A stretch of DNA of 64,000 bases from Euonymus europaeus (taxonomy: Eukaryota; Streptophyta; Magnoliopsida; Celastrales; Celastraceae). This document shows, one piece after another, positions 1 through 11,900 of this stretch; within the stretch, counting starts at the first letter, position 1, and each line of letters starts with the position of its first letter. The position numbers were made by a program, and so were the translations under genes. The stretch is from assembly GCA_963580455.1 (NCBI GenBank), contig OY756961.1, positions 12,443,001 through 12,507,000 of the forward strand, in the 5' to 3' direction. The notes beneath the pieces are model-generated. The model worked only from the letters and a program-made list of their open reading frames with translations, searched no databases and was not told the DNA's origin.

Positions 1-160
1 AGTTGCTTGGGATAGACTTTTTATTGTTCTTCTATGTGAAATTTTTCGAGTATAAGCTTCCTAGATTATTTCGATGCCAAAACACCAACTTTCTAAGACA
101 AATGGACAAAACCGTTAAAAGCTCCTCCAAAGAGAGAGTTGAGCAACTTTAGACTATCAA

Positions 161-320
161 AGTTGCTCGGGATAGACTTTTTATGGTTCTTCTATGTCAA
201 ATTTTTTGAGTATAAGCTTCCTACATTATTTCGATTCCAAAACACCAACTTTCTATGACAAATGGACAAAACCGTTAAAAGCTCCTCCATAGAGAGTGTT
301 GAGCGACTTCGGACCATCAA
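161..320 (+). repeat. Representative monomer, class G (cgggatagac flank)
   Basis: A full 160-bp monomer. It opens with the dyad right arm aagttgctc (its first base is the last base of the previous monomer) followed by 'gggatagac' and a T run. AAGCTT, 'gatt/gatgccaaaaca', 'acaaaaccgttaa' and 'tccatagagag' follow in order. Class G monomers often follow one another and commonly have 'ttcttctatgtcaaa' after the T run. This copy shows typical noise: an extra T in 'attttttgag' and 'gattcc' for 'gatgcc'. Confidence 0.9.
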
Positions 321-328
321 AAGTGCTC
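301..328. other. Dyad variant with shifted right arm
   Basis: The left arm gagcgactt faces a right side reading 'aaaagtgctc'. With the extra G at arm position 5 bulged out, gagc+actt pairs with aagtgctc at 321-328, giving an 8-bp stem. The same combination recurs near 2,538, 3,498, 9,264, 13,900, 35,300 and 48,400. Further decay (aagagctc) appears near 25,250 and 31,640. Whether the pairing matters or the variant simply spread by amplification cannot be decided here. Confidence 0.55.
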
Positions 329-480
329 GGTGTACAATTTTTAGTGTTCTCATATGTCAAATTTTACGAGTACAAGCTTCATAGATTATTTCGATGCCAA
401 AACAACAACTTTCTATGACAAATAGACAAAACCGTTAAGAGCTCCTCCATAGAGAGTGTTGAGCAACTTCGGACCATCAA
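321..480 (+). repeat. Representative monomer, class T (cggtgtacaa flank)
   Basis: A 160-bp monomer in which the dyad right arm is followed by 'ggtgtacaattttta' instead of 'gggatagac'. Class T commonly carries 'ctcatatgtcaaa' or 'ctaatatgtcaaa' and either 'gagtacaagcttcatag' or 'tgtgtataagcttcc'. Its end often reads 'taagagctcctcc', which creates a GAGCTC (SacI) site. A sub-class has 'tgtataattt'. The changes are linked within monomers, so this is a lineage and not random point mutation. Confidence 0.88.
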
Positions 481-488
481 AGTTGCTC
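461..488. other. Dyad symmetry at the monomer junction (perfect 9-bp arms)
   Basis: Left arm gagcaactt at 461-469, loop cggaccatca at 470-479, right arm aagttgctc at 480-488: a perfect 9-bp inverted repeat around a 10-base loop. The same arms recur in a large share of monomers, with loops such as cggaccatca, cggactatca, cggactatga or tagactatca (for example 4,456-4,483). It could form a cruciform or hairpin in single-stranded DNA or RNA, or be a binding site for a dimeric protein. Formation in vivo is not shown by the sequence. Confidence 0.85.
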
Positions 489-2474
489 GGTGTACAATTT
501 TTATTGTTCTAATATGTCAAATTTTATGTGTATAAGCTTCCTAGATTATTTCGATGCCAAAACACTAACTTTCTTTGACAAATGGACAAAACCGTTAAAA
601 GCTCCTCCATAGAGAGAGTTGAGCAACTTCGGACTATGAAAGTTGCTCGGGATAGACTTTTTATTGTTCTTCTATGTCAAATTTTATGAGTATAAGCTTC
701 CTAGATTATTTCGATGTCAAAACACCAACTTTCTATGACAAAAGGACAAAACCGTTAAACTACTCCATAGAGAGAGTTGAGCAACTTCGGACTATCAAAC
801 TTGCTTGGGATAGACTTTTTATTGTTCTTCTATGTCAAATTTTACAAGTATAAGCTTCCTACATTATTTCGATGCCAAAACACCAACTTTCGATGACAAA
901 AAGACAAAACCGTTAAAAGCTCCTGCATAGAGAGAGTTGAGCGACTTCGGACCATCAAAGTTGCTCGGGATAGACTTTTTATTGTTCTTATATGTCAAAT
1001 TTTACGCGTATAAGCTTTCAAAATTATTTCGATGACAAAACACCAACTTTCTATGACAAATGGACAAAACCGTTAAAAGCTCCTCCATAGAGAGAGTTGA
1101 GCAACTTCAAACCATCGAAGTTGCTTGGGATAGACTTTTTATTGTTCTTCTATGTGAAATTTTTCGAGTATAAGCTTCCTAGATTATTTCCGATGCCAAA
1201 ACACCAACTTTCTAAGACAAATGGACAAAACCGTTAAAAGCTCCTCCATAGAGAGAGTTGAGCAACTTTAGACTATCAAAGTTGCTCGTGATAGACTTTT
1301 TATGGTTCTTCTATGTCAAATTTTACGAGTATAAGCTTCCTACATTATTTCGATGCCAAAACACCAACTTTCTATGACAAAAAGACAAAACCGTTAAAAG
1401 CTCCTCCATAGAGAGAGTTGAGCAACTTCGGACCAACAAAGTTGCTCGGTGTACAATTTTTATTGTTCTAATATGTCAAATTTTATGTGTATAAGCTTTC
1501 AAGATTATTTCGATGCGAAAACACCAACTTTCTTTGACAAATGGACAAAACCATTAAAAGCTCCTCCATAGAGAGAGTTGAGCAACTTCGGACTATGAAA
1601 GTTGCTCGGGATAGACATTTTATTGTTCTTCTATGTCAAATTTTATGAGTATAAGCTTCCTACATTATTTCGATGCCAAAACACCAACTTTCTATGACAA
1701 AAGGACAAAACCGTTAAACTCCTCCATAGAGAGAGTTGAGCAACTTCGGACTATCAAAATTGCTTGGGATAGACTTTTTATTGTTCTTCTATGTCAAATT
1801 TTACGAGTATAAGCTTCCTACATTATTTGGATGCCAAAACACCAACTTTCTATGACAAAAAGACAAAACCGTTAAAAGCTCCTCCATAGAGAGAGTTGAC
1901 CAACTTCGGACCATCAAAGTTGCTCGGTGTATAATTTTTATTGTTCTCATATGTCAAATTTTACGAGTATAAGCTTCATAGATTATTTCGATGCCAAAAC
2001 ACCTACTTTTTATGATAAATGGACAAAACCGTTAAGTGCTCCTCCATAGAGAGAGTTGAGCAACTTCGGACTATCAAAGTTGCTCGGGATAGACCTTTTA
2101 TTGTTCTTCTATGTGAAATTTTACGAGTATAAGCTTCCTAGATTATTTCGATGCCAAAATACCAACTTTCTATAACAAATGGACAAAACCGTTAAAAGCT
2201 CCTCCATAGAGAGAGTTGAGCAACTTCAAACCATCAAAGTTGCTTGGGATAGAATTTTTATAGTTCTTCTATGTGAAATTTTTCGAGTATAAGCTTCCTA
2301 GATTATTCTGATGCAAAAACACCAACTTTCTAAGACAAATGGACAAAACCGTTAAAAGCTCCTCCATAGAGAGAGTTGAGCAACTTTAGACTATCAAAGT
2401 TGCTCGGGATAGACTTTTTACGGTTCTTCTATGTCAAATTTTACGAGTATAAGCTTCCTACATTATTTCGATGC

Positions 2475-3433
2475 CAAAACACCAACTTTCTATGACAAAT
2501 GCACAAAACCGTTAAAAGCTCCTCCATAGAGAGTGTTGAGCGACTTCGGACCATCAAAAGTGCTCGGTGTACAATTTTTATTGTTCTCATATGTCAAATT
2601 TTACGAGTACAAGCTTCATAGATTATTTCGATGCCAAAATAACAACTTTCTATGACAAATAGACAAAACCGTTAAGAGCTCCTCCATAGAGAGTGTTGAG
2701 CAACTTCGGATCATCAAAGTTTCTCGGTGTACAATTTCTATTGTTCTAATATGTCAAATTTTATGTGTATAAGCTTCCTAGATTATTCCGATGCCAAAAC
2801 ACCAACTTTCTTTGACAAATGGACAAAACCGTTAAAAGCTCCTCCATAGAGAGAGTTGAGCAACTTCGGACTATGAAAGTTGCTCGGGATAGACTTTTTA
2901 TTGTTCTTCTATGTCAAATTTTATGAGTATAAGCTTTCTACATTATTTCGATGCCAAAACACCAACTTTCTATGACAAAAGGACAAAACCGTTAAACTCC
3001 TCCATAGAGAGAGTTGAGCAACTTCGGACTATCAAACTTGCTTGGGATAGACTTTTTTTTGTTCTTCAATGTCAAATTTTACGAGTATAAGCTTCCTACA
3101 TTATTTCGATGCCAAAACACCAACTTTCTATGACAAAAAGACAAAACCGTTAAAAGCTCCTCCATAGAGAGAGTTGAGCGACTTCGGACCATCAAAGTTG
3201 CTCGGGATAGACTTTTTATTGTTCTTATATGTCAAATTTTACGCGTATAAGCTTTCAAAATTATTTCGATGACAAAACACCAACTTTCTATGAAAAATGG
3301 ACAAAACCGTTAAAAGCTCCTCCATAGAGAGAGTTGAGCAACTTCAAACCATCAAAGTTCCTTGGGATAGACTTTTTATTGTTCTTCTATGTGAAATTTT
3401 TCGAGTATAAGCTTCCTAGATTATTTCCGATGC
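2475..3433 (+). repeat. 959-bp six-monomer unit, copy 1
   Basis: First of two adjacent copies. Rare private bases recur 959 bp apart: 'atgcacaaaacc' at ~2,499 and ~3,458, 'aagttccttggg' at ~3,354 and ~4,313, 'gaaaaatgg' at ~3,292 and ~4,251, 'acttttttttgttcttcaatg' region at ~3,050 and ~4,010. I saw no difference between the copies away from the junction, so this duplication is very recent. Confidence 0.88.
2878..3035 (+). repeat. Representative short monomer (158 bp)
   Basis: This monomer is two bases shorter because 'gttaaaagctcctcc' reads 'gttaaactcctcc'. The shortening is nearly always linked to 'gacaaaaggacaaaac' (aaagg in place of aatgg) a few bases upstream, so it marks one lineage. 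A further contraction, 'gttactcctcc', occurs near 34,636 and 37,834. These length variants slowly shift the phase of the array away from exact multiples of 160. Confidence 0.85.
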
Positions 3434-4392
3434 CAAAACACCAACTTTCTATGACAAATGCACAAAACCGTTAAAAGCTCCTCCATAGAGAGTGTTGAGC
3501 GACTTCGGACCATCAAAAGTGCTCGGTGTACAATTTTTATTGTTCTCATATGTCAAATTTTACGAGTACAAGCTTCATAGATTATTTCGATGCCAAAATA
3601 ACAACTTTCTATGACAAATAGACAAAACCGTTAAGAGCTCCTCCATAGAGAGTGTTGAGCAACTTCGGATCATCAAAGTTTCTCGGTGTACAATTTCTAT
3701 TGTTCTAATATGTCAAATTTTATGTGTATAAGCTTCCTAGATTATTCCGATGCCAAAACACCAACTTTCTTTGACAAATGGACAAAACCGTTAAAAGCTC
3801 CTCCATAGAGAGAGTTGAGCAACTTCGGACTATGAAAGTTGCTCGGGATAGACTTTTTATTGTTCTTCTATGTCAAATTTTATGAGTATAAGCTTTCTAC
3901 ATTATTTCGATGCCAAAACACCAACTTTCTATGACAAAAGGACAAAACCGTTAAACTCCTCCATAGAGAGAGTTGAGCAACTTCGGACTATCAAACTTGC
4001 TTGGGATAGACTTTTTTTTGTTCTTCAATGTCAAATTTTACGAGTATAAGCTTCCTACATTATTTCGATGCCAAAACACCAACTTTCTATGACAAAAAGA
4101 CAAAACCGTTAAAAGCTCCTCCATAGAGAGAGTTGAGCGACTTCGGACCATCAAAGTTGCTCGGGATAGACTTTTTATTGTTCTTATATGTCAAATTTTA
4201 CGCGTATAAGCTTTCAAAATTATTTCGATGACAAAACACCAACTTTCTATGAAAAATGGACAAAACCGTTAAAAGCTCCTCCATAGAGAGAGTTGAGCAA
4301 CTTCAAACCATCAAAGTTCCTTGGGATAGACTTTTTATTGTTCTTCTATGTGAAATTTTTCGAGTATAAGCTTCCTAGATTATTTCCGATGC
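3434..4392 (+). repeat. 959-bp six-monomer unit, copy 2
   Basis: Direct tandem copy of 2,475-3,433. The breakpoint lies within about 20 bases of 3,440: upstream bases 'tttccgatgcc' match the end of the unit (4,385) while 'tatgacaaatgcac' just downstream matches the start of the unit (2,490). This is what unequal exchange between in-register monomers would produce. Confidence 0.85.
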
Positions 4393-5755
4393 CAAAACAC
4401 CAACTTTCTAAGAGAAATGGACAAAACCGTTAAAAGCTCCTCCATAGAGAGAGTTGAGCAACTTTAGACTATCAAAGTTGCTCGTGATAGACTTTTTATG
4501 GTTCTTCTATGTCAAATTTTACGAGTATAAGCTTCCTACATTATTTCGATGCCAAAACACCAACTTTCTATGACAAATGGACAAAACCGTTAAAAGCTCC
4601 TCCATAAAGAGTGTTGAGCGACTTCGGACCATCAAAGTTGCTCAAAATAGACTTTTTATTGTTCTTCTATGTCAAATTTTACGAGTATAAGCTTCCTAGA
4701 TTATTCCGATGCCAAAAGACCAACTTTCTAAGACAAATGGACAAAACCGTTAAAAGCTCCTCCAAAGAGAGAGTTGAGCAACTTTAGACTATCAAAGTTG
4801 CTCGGGATAGACTTTTTATGGTTCTTCTATGTCAAATTTTACGAGTATAAGCTTCCTACATTATTTCGAGGCCAAAACACCAACTTTCTATGACAAATGG
4901 ACAAAACCGTTAAAAGCTCCTCCATAGAGAGAGTTGACCAACTTCGGACTATCAGAGTTGCTCGGGATAGGCTTTTTATTGTTAATCTATGTCAAATTTT
5001 ACGAGTATAAGCTTCCTACATTATTTAGATGCCAAAACACCAACTTTCTATCACAAATTGACAAAACCGTTAAACGCTCCTCCATAGAAAGAGTTGAGCA
5101 ACTTCGGACCATCAAATTTGCTCGGTGTATAATTTTTATTGTTCTCATATGTCAAATTTTACGAGTATAAGCTTCCTAGATTATTTCGATGCCAAAACAA
5201 CAACTTTCTATGACAAATGGACAAAACCGTTAAAAGCTCCTCCATAGAGAGAGTTGAGCAATTTCAAACCATCAAAGTTGCTTGGGATAGACTTTTTATT
5301 GTTCTTCTATGTGAAATTTTTCGAGTATAAGCTTCCTAGATTTTTTCGATGCCAAAACACGAACTTTCTATGCCAAATGGACAAAACCGTTAAAAGCACC
5401 TCCATAGAGAGTGTTGAGCGACTTCGGACCATCAAAAGTGCACGGTGTACAATTTTTATTTTTCTCATATGTCAAATTTTACGAGTACAAGCTTCATATA
5501 TTATTTCGATGCCAAAACAACAACTTTCTATGACAAATAGACAAAACCGTTAAGAGCTCCTCCATAGAGAGTGTTGAGCAACTTCGGACCATCAAAGTTG
5601 CTCGGTGTACAATTTTTATTGTTCTAATATGTCAAATTTTATGTGTATAAGCTTCATAGATTATTTCAATGCCAAAACACCAACTTTTTATGATAAATGG
5701 ACAAAACCGTTAAGAGCTCCTCCATAGAGAGAGTTGAGCAACTTCGGACCATTAA

Positions 5756-5915
5756 AATTGCTCTATGTACACTTTTTACTGTTCTTCTATGTTAAATTTT
5801 ATAAGTATAAGCTTCCTAGATTATTTCGATGCCAAAACACCAACTTTCTATGACAAATTGACAAAACCGTTAAAAGCTCCTCCATAGAGAGTGTTGAGCG
5901 ACTTCGGACCATCAA
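5756..5915 (+). repeat. Representative monomer, class C (ctatgtacac flank)
   Basis: A 160-bp monomer beginning 'aattgctctatgtacac'. The dyad right arm is aaattgctc instead of aagttgctc and the flank is 'tatgtacac'. Class C monomers usually follow a 'ccattaa' loop and are often followed by a class T monomer preceded by 'gagtgttgagcgactt'. They recur at fixed places in every block of the window and are useful landmarks for aligning blocks. Confidence 0.88.
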
Positions 5916-8368
5916 AGTTGTTCTGTGTACAATTTTTATTGTTATCATATGTCAAATTTTACGAGTATAAGCTTCATAGATTATTTCGATGCCAAAACAC
6001 CAACTTTCTATGACAAATAGACAAAACCGTTAAGAGCTCCTCCATAGAGAGAGTTGAGCAACTTCGAACCATCAAAGTTGCTCGGGATAGACTTTTTATT
6101 GTTCTTCTATGTCAAATTTTACGAGTATGAGTTTCCTAGATTATTCCGATGCCAAAACACCAACTTTCTATGACAAATGGACAAAACCGTTAAAAGCACC
6201 TCCATAAAAAGAGTTGAGCAACTTCGGACCATTAAAATTGCTCTATGTACACTTTTTACTGTTCTTCTATGTCAAATTTTATGAGTATAAGCTTCCTAGA
6301 TTATTTCGATGCCAAAACACCAACTTTCTATGACAAATGGACAAAACCGTTAAAAGCTCCTCCATAGAGAGAGTTGAGCAACTTCGGACCATCAAAGTTG
6401 CGCTGTGTATAATTTTTATTGTTCTCATATTTCAAATTTTACGAGTATAAGCTTCCTAGATTATTTCGATGCCAAAACACCAAATTTCTATGAAAAATGG
6501 ACGAAACCATTAAGAGCTCGTCCATAGAGAGAGTTGAGCAACTTCGGACCATTTAAAATTGCTCTATGTACACTTTTTATTGTTCTTTTATGTCAAATTT
6601 TATGAGTATAAGCTTCCTAGATTATTTCGATGCCAAAACACCAACTTTCTACGAAAAATGGACAAAACCGTTAAAAGCTCCTCCATAGAGAGTGTTGAGC
6701 GACTTCGGACCATCAAGGTTGCTCGGTGTACAATTTTTATTGTTCTCATATGTCAAATTTTACGAGTACAAGCTTCATAGATTATTTCGATGCCAAAACA
6801 ACAACTTTCTATGACAAATAGACAAAACCGTTAAGAGCTCTTCCATAGAGAGTGTTGAGCAACTTCGGACCATCAAAGTTGCTCGGTGTACAATTTTTAT
6901 TGTTCTAATATGTCAAATTTTATGTGTATAAGCTTTCTAGATTATTTCGATTCCAAAACACCAACTTTCTTTGACAAATAGACAAAACCGTTAAAAGCTC
7001 CTCCATAGAGAGAGTTGAGCAACTTCAGACTATGAAAGTTGCTCGGGATAGACTTTTTATTGTTCTTCTATGTCAAATTTTATGAGCATAAGCTTCCTAC
7101 ATTATTTCGATGCCAAAACACCAACTTTCTATGACAAAAGGACAAAACCGTTAAAAGCACCTCCATAATGAGAGTTGAGCAACTTCGGACCATTAAAATT
7201 GCTCTATGTACACTTTTTACTGTTCTTCTACGTCAAATTTTATGAGTATAAGCTTCCTAGATTATTTCGATGCCAAAACAACAACTTTCTATGACAAATG
7301 GACAAAACCGTTAAAAGCTCCTCCATAGAGAGAGTTGAGCAACTTCGGACCATCAAAGTTGCTCGGTGTATAATTTTTATTGTTCTCATATGTCAAATTT
7401 TACGAGTATAAGCTTCCTAGATTATTTCGATGCCAAAACACCAACTTTCTATGAAAATTGGACGAAACCGTTAAGAGCTCGTCCATAGAGAGAGTTGAGC
7501 AACTTCAGACCATTTAAAATTGTTCTATGTACACTTTTTATTGTTCTTTTATGTCAAATTTTATGAGTATAAGCTTCCTAGATTATTTCGATGCCAAAAC
7601 ACCAACTTTCTACGAAAAATGGACAAAACCGTTAAAAGCTCCTCCATAGAGAGTGTTGAGCGACTTCGGACCATCAAAGTTGCTCGGTGTACAATTTTTA
7701 TTGTTCTCATATGTCAAATTTTACGAGTACAAGCTTCATAGATTATTTCGATGCCAAAACAACAACTTTCTATGACAAATAGACAAAACCGGTAAGAGCT
7801 CTTCCATAGAGAGTGTTGAGCAACTTCGGACCATCAAAGTTGCTCGGTGTACAATTTTTATTGTTCTAATATGTCAAATTTTATGTGTATAAGGTTCCTA
7901 GATTATTTCGATTCCAAAACACCAACTTTCTTTGACAAATGGACAAGACCGTTAAAAGCTCCTCCATAGAGAGAGTTGAGCAACTTCGGACTATGAAAGT
8001 TGCTCGGGATAGACTTTTTATTGTTCTTCTATGTCAAATTTTATGAGCATAAGCTTCCTACATTATTTCGATGCCAAAACACCAACTTTCTATGACAAAA
8101 GGACAAAACCGTTAAACTCCTCCATAGAGAGAGTTGAGCGACTTCGGAACATTAAAATTGCTCTATGTACACTTTTTACTGTTCTTCTATGTCAAATTTT
8201 ATGAGTATAAGCTTCCTAGATTATTTCGATGCCAAAACACCAACTTTCTATGACAAATGGACAAAACCGTTAAAAGCTCCTCCATAGAGAGAGTTGAGCA
8301 ACTTCGGACTATGAAAGTTGCTCGGGATAGACTTTTTATTGTTCTTCTATGTCAAATTTTATGAGTAT

Positions 8369-8381
8369 AAGCTCTCTCTAC
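8369..8381 (+). repeat. HindIII-loss marker monomer with CT run
   Basis: 'aagcttcctac' is replaced by 'aagctctctctac', which destroys AAGCTT and adds two bases. The same change appears at 13,171, 34,575, 37,770 and 47,838, always before a short 'aaaagg' monomer. It is a good tag for tracing one ancestral monomer through the blocks. Confidence 0.85.
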
Positions 8382-8964
8382 ATTATTTCGATGCCAAAAC
8401 ACCAACTTTCTATGACAGAAGGACAAAACCGTTAAACTCCTCCATAGAGAGAGTTGAGCGACTTCGGACTATCAAACTTGCTTGGGATAGACTTTTTATT
8501 GTTCTTCTATGTCAAATTTTACGATTATAAGCTTCCTACATTATTTGGATGCCAAAACACCAACTTTCTATGACAAAAAGACAAAACCGTTAAAAGCTCC
8601 TCCATAGAGAGAGTTGACCAACTTCGGACAATCAAAGTTGCTCGGTGTATAATTTTTATTGTTCTCATATGTCAAATTTTACGAGTATAAGCTTCATAGA
8701 TTATTTCGATGCCAAAACACCTACTTTTTATGATAAATGGACAAAACCGTTAAGTGCTCCTCCATAGAGAGAGTTGAGCAACTTCGGACTATCAAAGTTG
8801 CTCGGGATAGACCTTTTATTGTTCTTCTATGTGAAATTTTACGAGTATAAGCTTCCTAGATTATTTCGATGCCAAAATACGAACTTTCTATAACAAATGG
8901 ACAAAACCGTTAAAAGCTCCTCCATAGAGAGAGTTGAGCAACTTCAAACCATCAAAGTTGCTGG

Positions 8965-8976
8965 GGATAGGGATAG
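8965..8976 (+). repeat. 6-bp micro-duplication (ggatag twice)
   Basis: 'ggatag' is present twice in a row (8,965-8,970 and 8,971-8,976), whereas the parallel monomer near 2,240 has it once before 'aattttta'. This lengthens one monomer by 6 bp just downstream of the dyad, fitting replication slippage. Confidence 0.85.
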
Positions 8977-11900
8977 AATTTTTATAGTTCTTCTATGTGA
9001 AATTTTTCGAGTATAAGCTTCCTAGATTATTCTGATGCCAAAACACCAACTTTCTAAGACAAATGGACAAAACCGTTAAAAGCTCCTCCATAGAGAGAGT
9101 TGAGCAACTTTAGACTATCAAAGTTGCTCGGGATAGACTTTTTATGGTTCTTCTATGTCAAATTTTACGAGTATAAGCTTCCTACATTATTTCGATGCCA
9201 AAACACCAACTTTCTATGACAAATGCACAAAACCGTTAAAAGCTCCCCCATAGAGAGTGTTGAGCGACTTCGGACCATCAAAAGTGCTCGGTGTACAATT
9301 TTTATTGTTCTCATATGTCAAATTTTACGAGTACAAGCTTCATAGATTATTTCGATGCCAAAACAACAACTTTCTATGACAAATAGACAAAACCGTTAAG
9401 AGCTCCTCCATAAAGAGTGTTGAGCAACTTCGGACCATCAAAGTTGCTCGGTGTACAATTTCTATTGTTCTAATATGTCAAATTTTATGTGTATAAGCTT
9501 CCTAGATTATTCCGATGCCAAAACACCAACTTTCTTTGACAAATGGACAAAACCGTTAAAAGCTCCTCCATAGAGAGAGTTGAGCAACTTCGGACTATGA
9601 AAGTTGCTCGGGATAGACTTTTTATTGTTCTTCTATGTCAAATTTTTGGAGTATAAGCTTTCTACATTATTTCGATGCCAAAACACCAACTTTCTATGAC
9701 AAAAGGACAAAACCGTTAAACTCCTCCATAGAGAGAGTTGAGCAACTTCGGACTATCAAACTTGCTTGGGATAGACTTTTTTTTGTTCTTCTATGTCAAA
9801 TTTTACGAGTATAAGCTTCCTACATTATTTCGATGCCAAAACACCAACTTTCTATGACAAAAAGACAAAACCGTTAAAAGCTCCTCAATAGAGAGAGTTG
9901 AGCGACTTCGGACCATCAAAGTTGCTCGGGATAGACTTTTTATTGTTCTTATATGTCAAATTTTACGCGTATAAGCTTTCAAAATTATTTCGATGACAAA
10001 ACACCAACTTTCTATGACAAATGGACAAAACCGTTAAAAGCTCCTCCATAGAGAGAGTTGAGCAACTTCAAACCATCAAAGTTGCTTGGGATAGACTTTT
10101 TATTGTTCTTCTATGTGAAATTTTTCGAGTATAAGCTTCCTAGATTATTTCCGATGCCAAAACACCAACTTTCTAAGACAAATGGACAAAACCGTTAAAA
10201 GCTCCTCCATAGAGAGAGTTGAGCAACTTTAGACTATCAAAGTTGCTCGGGATAGACTTTTTATGGTTCTTCTATGTCAAATTTTACGAGTATAAGCTTC
10301 CTACATTATTTCGATGCCAAAACACCAACTTTCTATGACAAATGGACAAAACCGTTAAAAGCTCCTCCATAGAGAGTGTTGAGCGACTTCGGACCATCAA
10401 AGTTGCTCAAAATAGACTTTTATTGTTCTTCTATGTCAAATTTTACGAGTATAAGCTTCCTAGATTATTCCGATGCCAAAACACCAACTTTCTAAGACAA
10501 ATGGACAAAACCGTTAAAAGCTCCTCCAAAGAGAGAGTTGAGCAACTTTAGACTATCAAAGTTGCTCGGGATAGACTTTTTATGGTTCTTCTATGTCAAA
10601 TTTTACGAGTATAAGCTTCCTACATTATTTCGAGGCCAAAACACCAACTTTCTATGACAAATGGACAAAACCGTTAAAAGCTCCTCCATAGAGAGAGTTG
10701 ACCAACTTCGGACTATCAGAGTTGCTCGGGATAGACTTTTTATTGTTAATCTATGTCAAATTTTACGAGTATAAGCTTCCTACATTATTTAGATGCCAAA
10801 ACACCAACTTTCTATCACAAATTGACAAAACCGTTAAACGCTCCTCCATAGAAAGAGTTGAGCAACTTCGGACCATCAAATTTGCTCGGTGTATAATTTT
10901 TATTGTTCTCATATGTCAAATTTTACGAGTATAAGCTTCCTAGATTATTTCGATGCCAAAACAACAACTTTCTATGACAAATGGACAAAACCGTTAAAAG
11001 CTCCTCCATAGAGAGAGTTGAGCAACTTCAAACCATCAAAGTTGCTTGGGATAGACTTTTTATTGTTCTTCTATGTGAAATTTTTCGAGTATAAGCTTCC
11101 TAGATTTTTCCGATGCCAAAACACCAACTTTCTATGCCAAATGGACAAAACCGTTAAAAGCTCCTCCATAGAGAGTGTTGAGCGACTTCGGACCATCAAA
11201 AGTGCTCGGTGTACAATTTTTATTGTTCTCATATGTCAAATTTTACGAGTACAAGCTTCATATATTATTTCGATGCCAAAACAACAACTTTCTATGACAA
11301 ATAGACAAAACCGTTAAGAGCTCCTCCATAGAGAGTGTTGAGCAACTTCGGACCATCAAAGTTGCTCGGTGTACAATTTTTATTGTTCTAATATGTCAAA
11401 TTTTATGTGTATAAGCTTCATAGATTATTTCGATGCCAAAACACCAACTTTTTATGATAAATGGACAAAACCGTTAAGAGCTCCTCCATAGAGAGAGTTG
11501 AGCAACTTCGGACCATTAAAATTGCTCTATGTACACTTTTTACTGTTCTTCTATGTCAAATTTTATAAGTATAAGCTTCCTAGATTATTTCGATGCCAAA
11601 ACACCAACTTTCTATGACAAATTGACAAAACCGTTAAAAGCTCCTCCATAGAGAGTGTTGAGCGACTTCGGACCATCAAAGTTGTTCGGTGTACAATTTT
11701 TATTGTTCTCATATGTCAAATTTTACGAGTATAAGCTTCATAGATTATTTCGATGCCAAAACACCAACTTTCTATGACAAATAGACAAAACCGTTAAGAG
11801 CTCCTCCATAGAGAGAGTTGAGCAACTTCGAACCATCAAAGTTGCTCGGGATAGACTTTTTATTGTTCTTCTATGTCAAATTTTACGAGTATGAGTTTCC

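Larger units (their letters stand above)
1..1809 (+). repeat. Left-edge satellite segment, mixed monomers
   Basis: About 11 monomers, mostly class G with some class T. The opening pair (class G with 'gtgaaatttttcgag', then class G with 'ttatggttc') recurs at about 1,121-1,440, suggesting a 7-monomer (1,120-bp) repeat that then slips to 6-monomer (960-bp) spacing near 1,440. No gene, RNA gene or foreign DNA is visible. The array clearly continues beyond the left edge of the window. Confidence 0.85.
1810..8525 (+). repeat. Block B, copy 1 (about 42 monomers)
   Basis: It corresponds to 8,526-13,325. Markers shared at 5,764-bp spacing include 4,934 with 10,698, 5,254 with 11,018 and 6,559 with 12,323. 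At its left end the spacing is ~6,717 because this copy holds an extra 959-bp 6-mer (2,475-4,392). It also holds an extra 961-bp 6-mer (~6,550-7,510 repeated at ~7,511-8,470) that copy 2 lacks. Boundaries are approximate, because monomer similarity blurs them. Confidence 0.75.

Noticed and set aside
321..345. TATA-like promoter in 'tgtataatttttattg' of class T monomers
   Set aside because: A/T-rich words are expected in such DNA, there is no downstream gene, and the word is present in many repeats.
461..488. Rho-independent terminator (hairpin followed by a T run)
   Set aside because: The stem is followed by about eight mixed bases before the T run, it recurs every monomer, and there is no gene upstream. 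The context is a eukaryotic satellite.
461..490. CENP-B box in 'cttcggaccatcaaag'
   Set aside because: It has TTCG and the spaced A but not the CGGG half, so only about six of nine key bases agree, and CENP-B boxes are not expected in plants.
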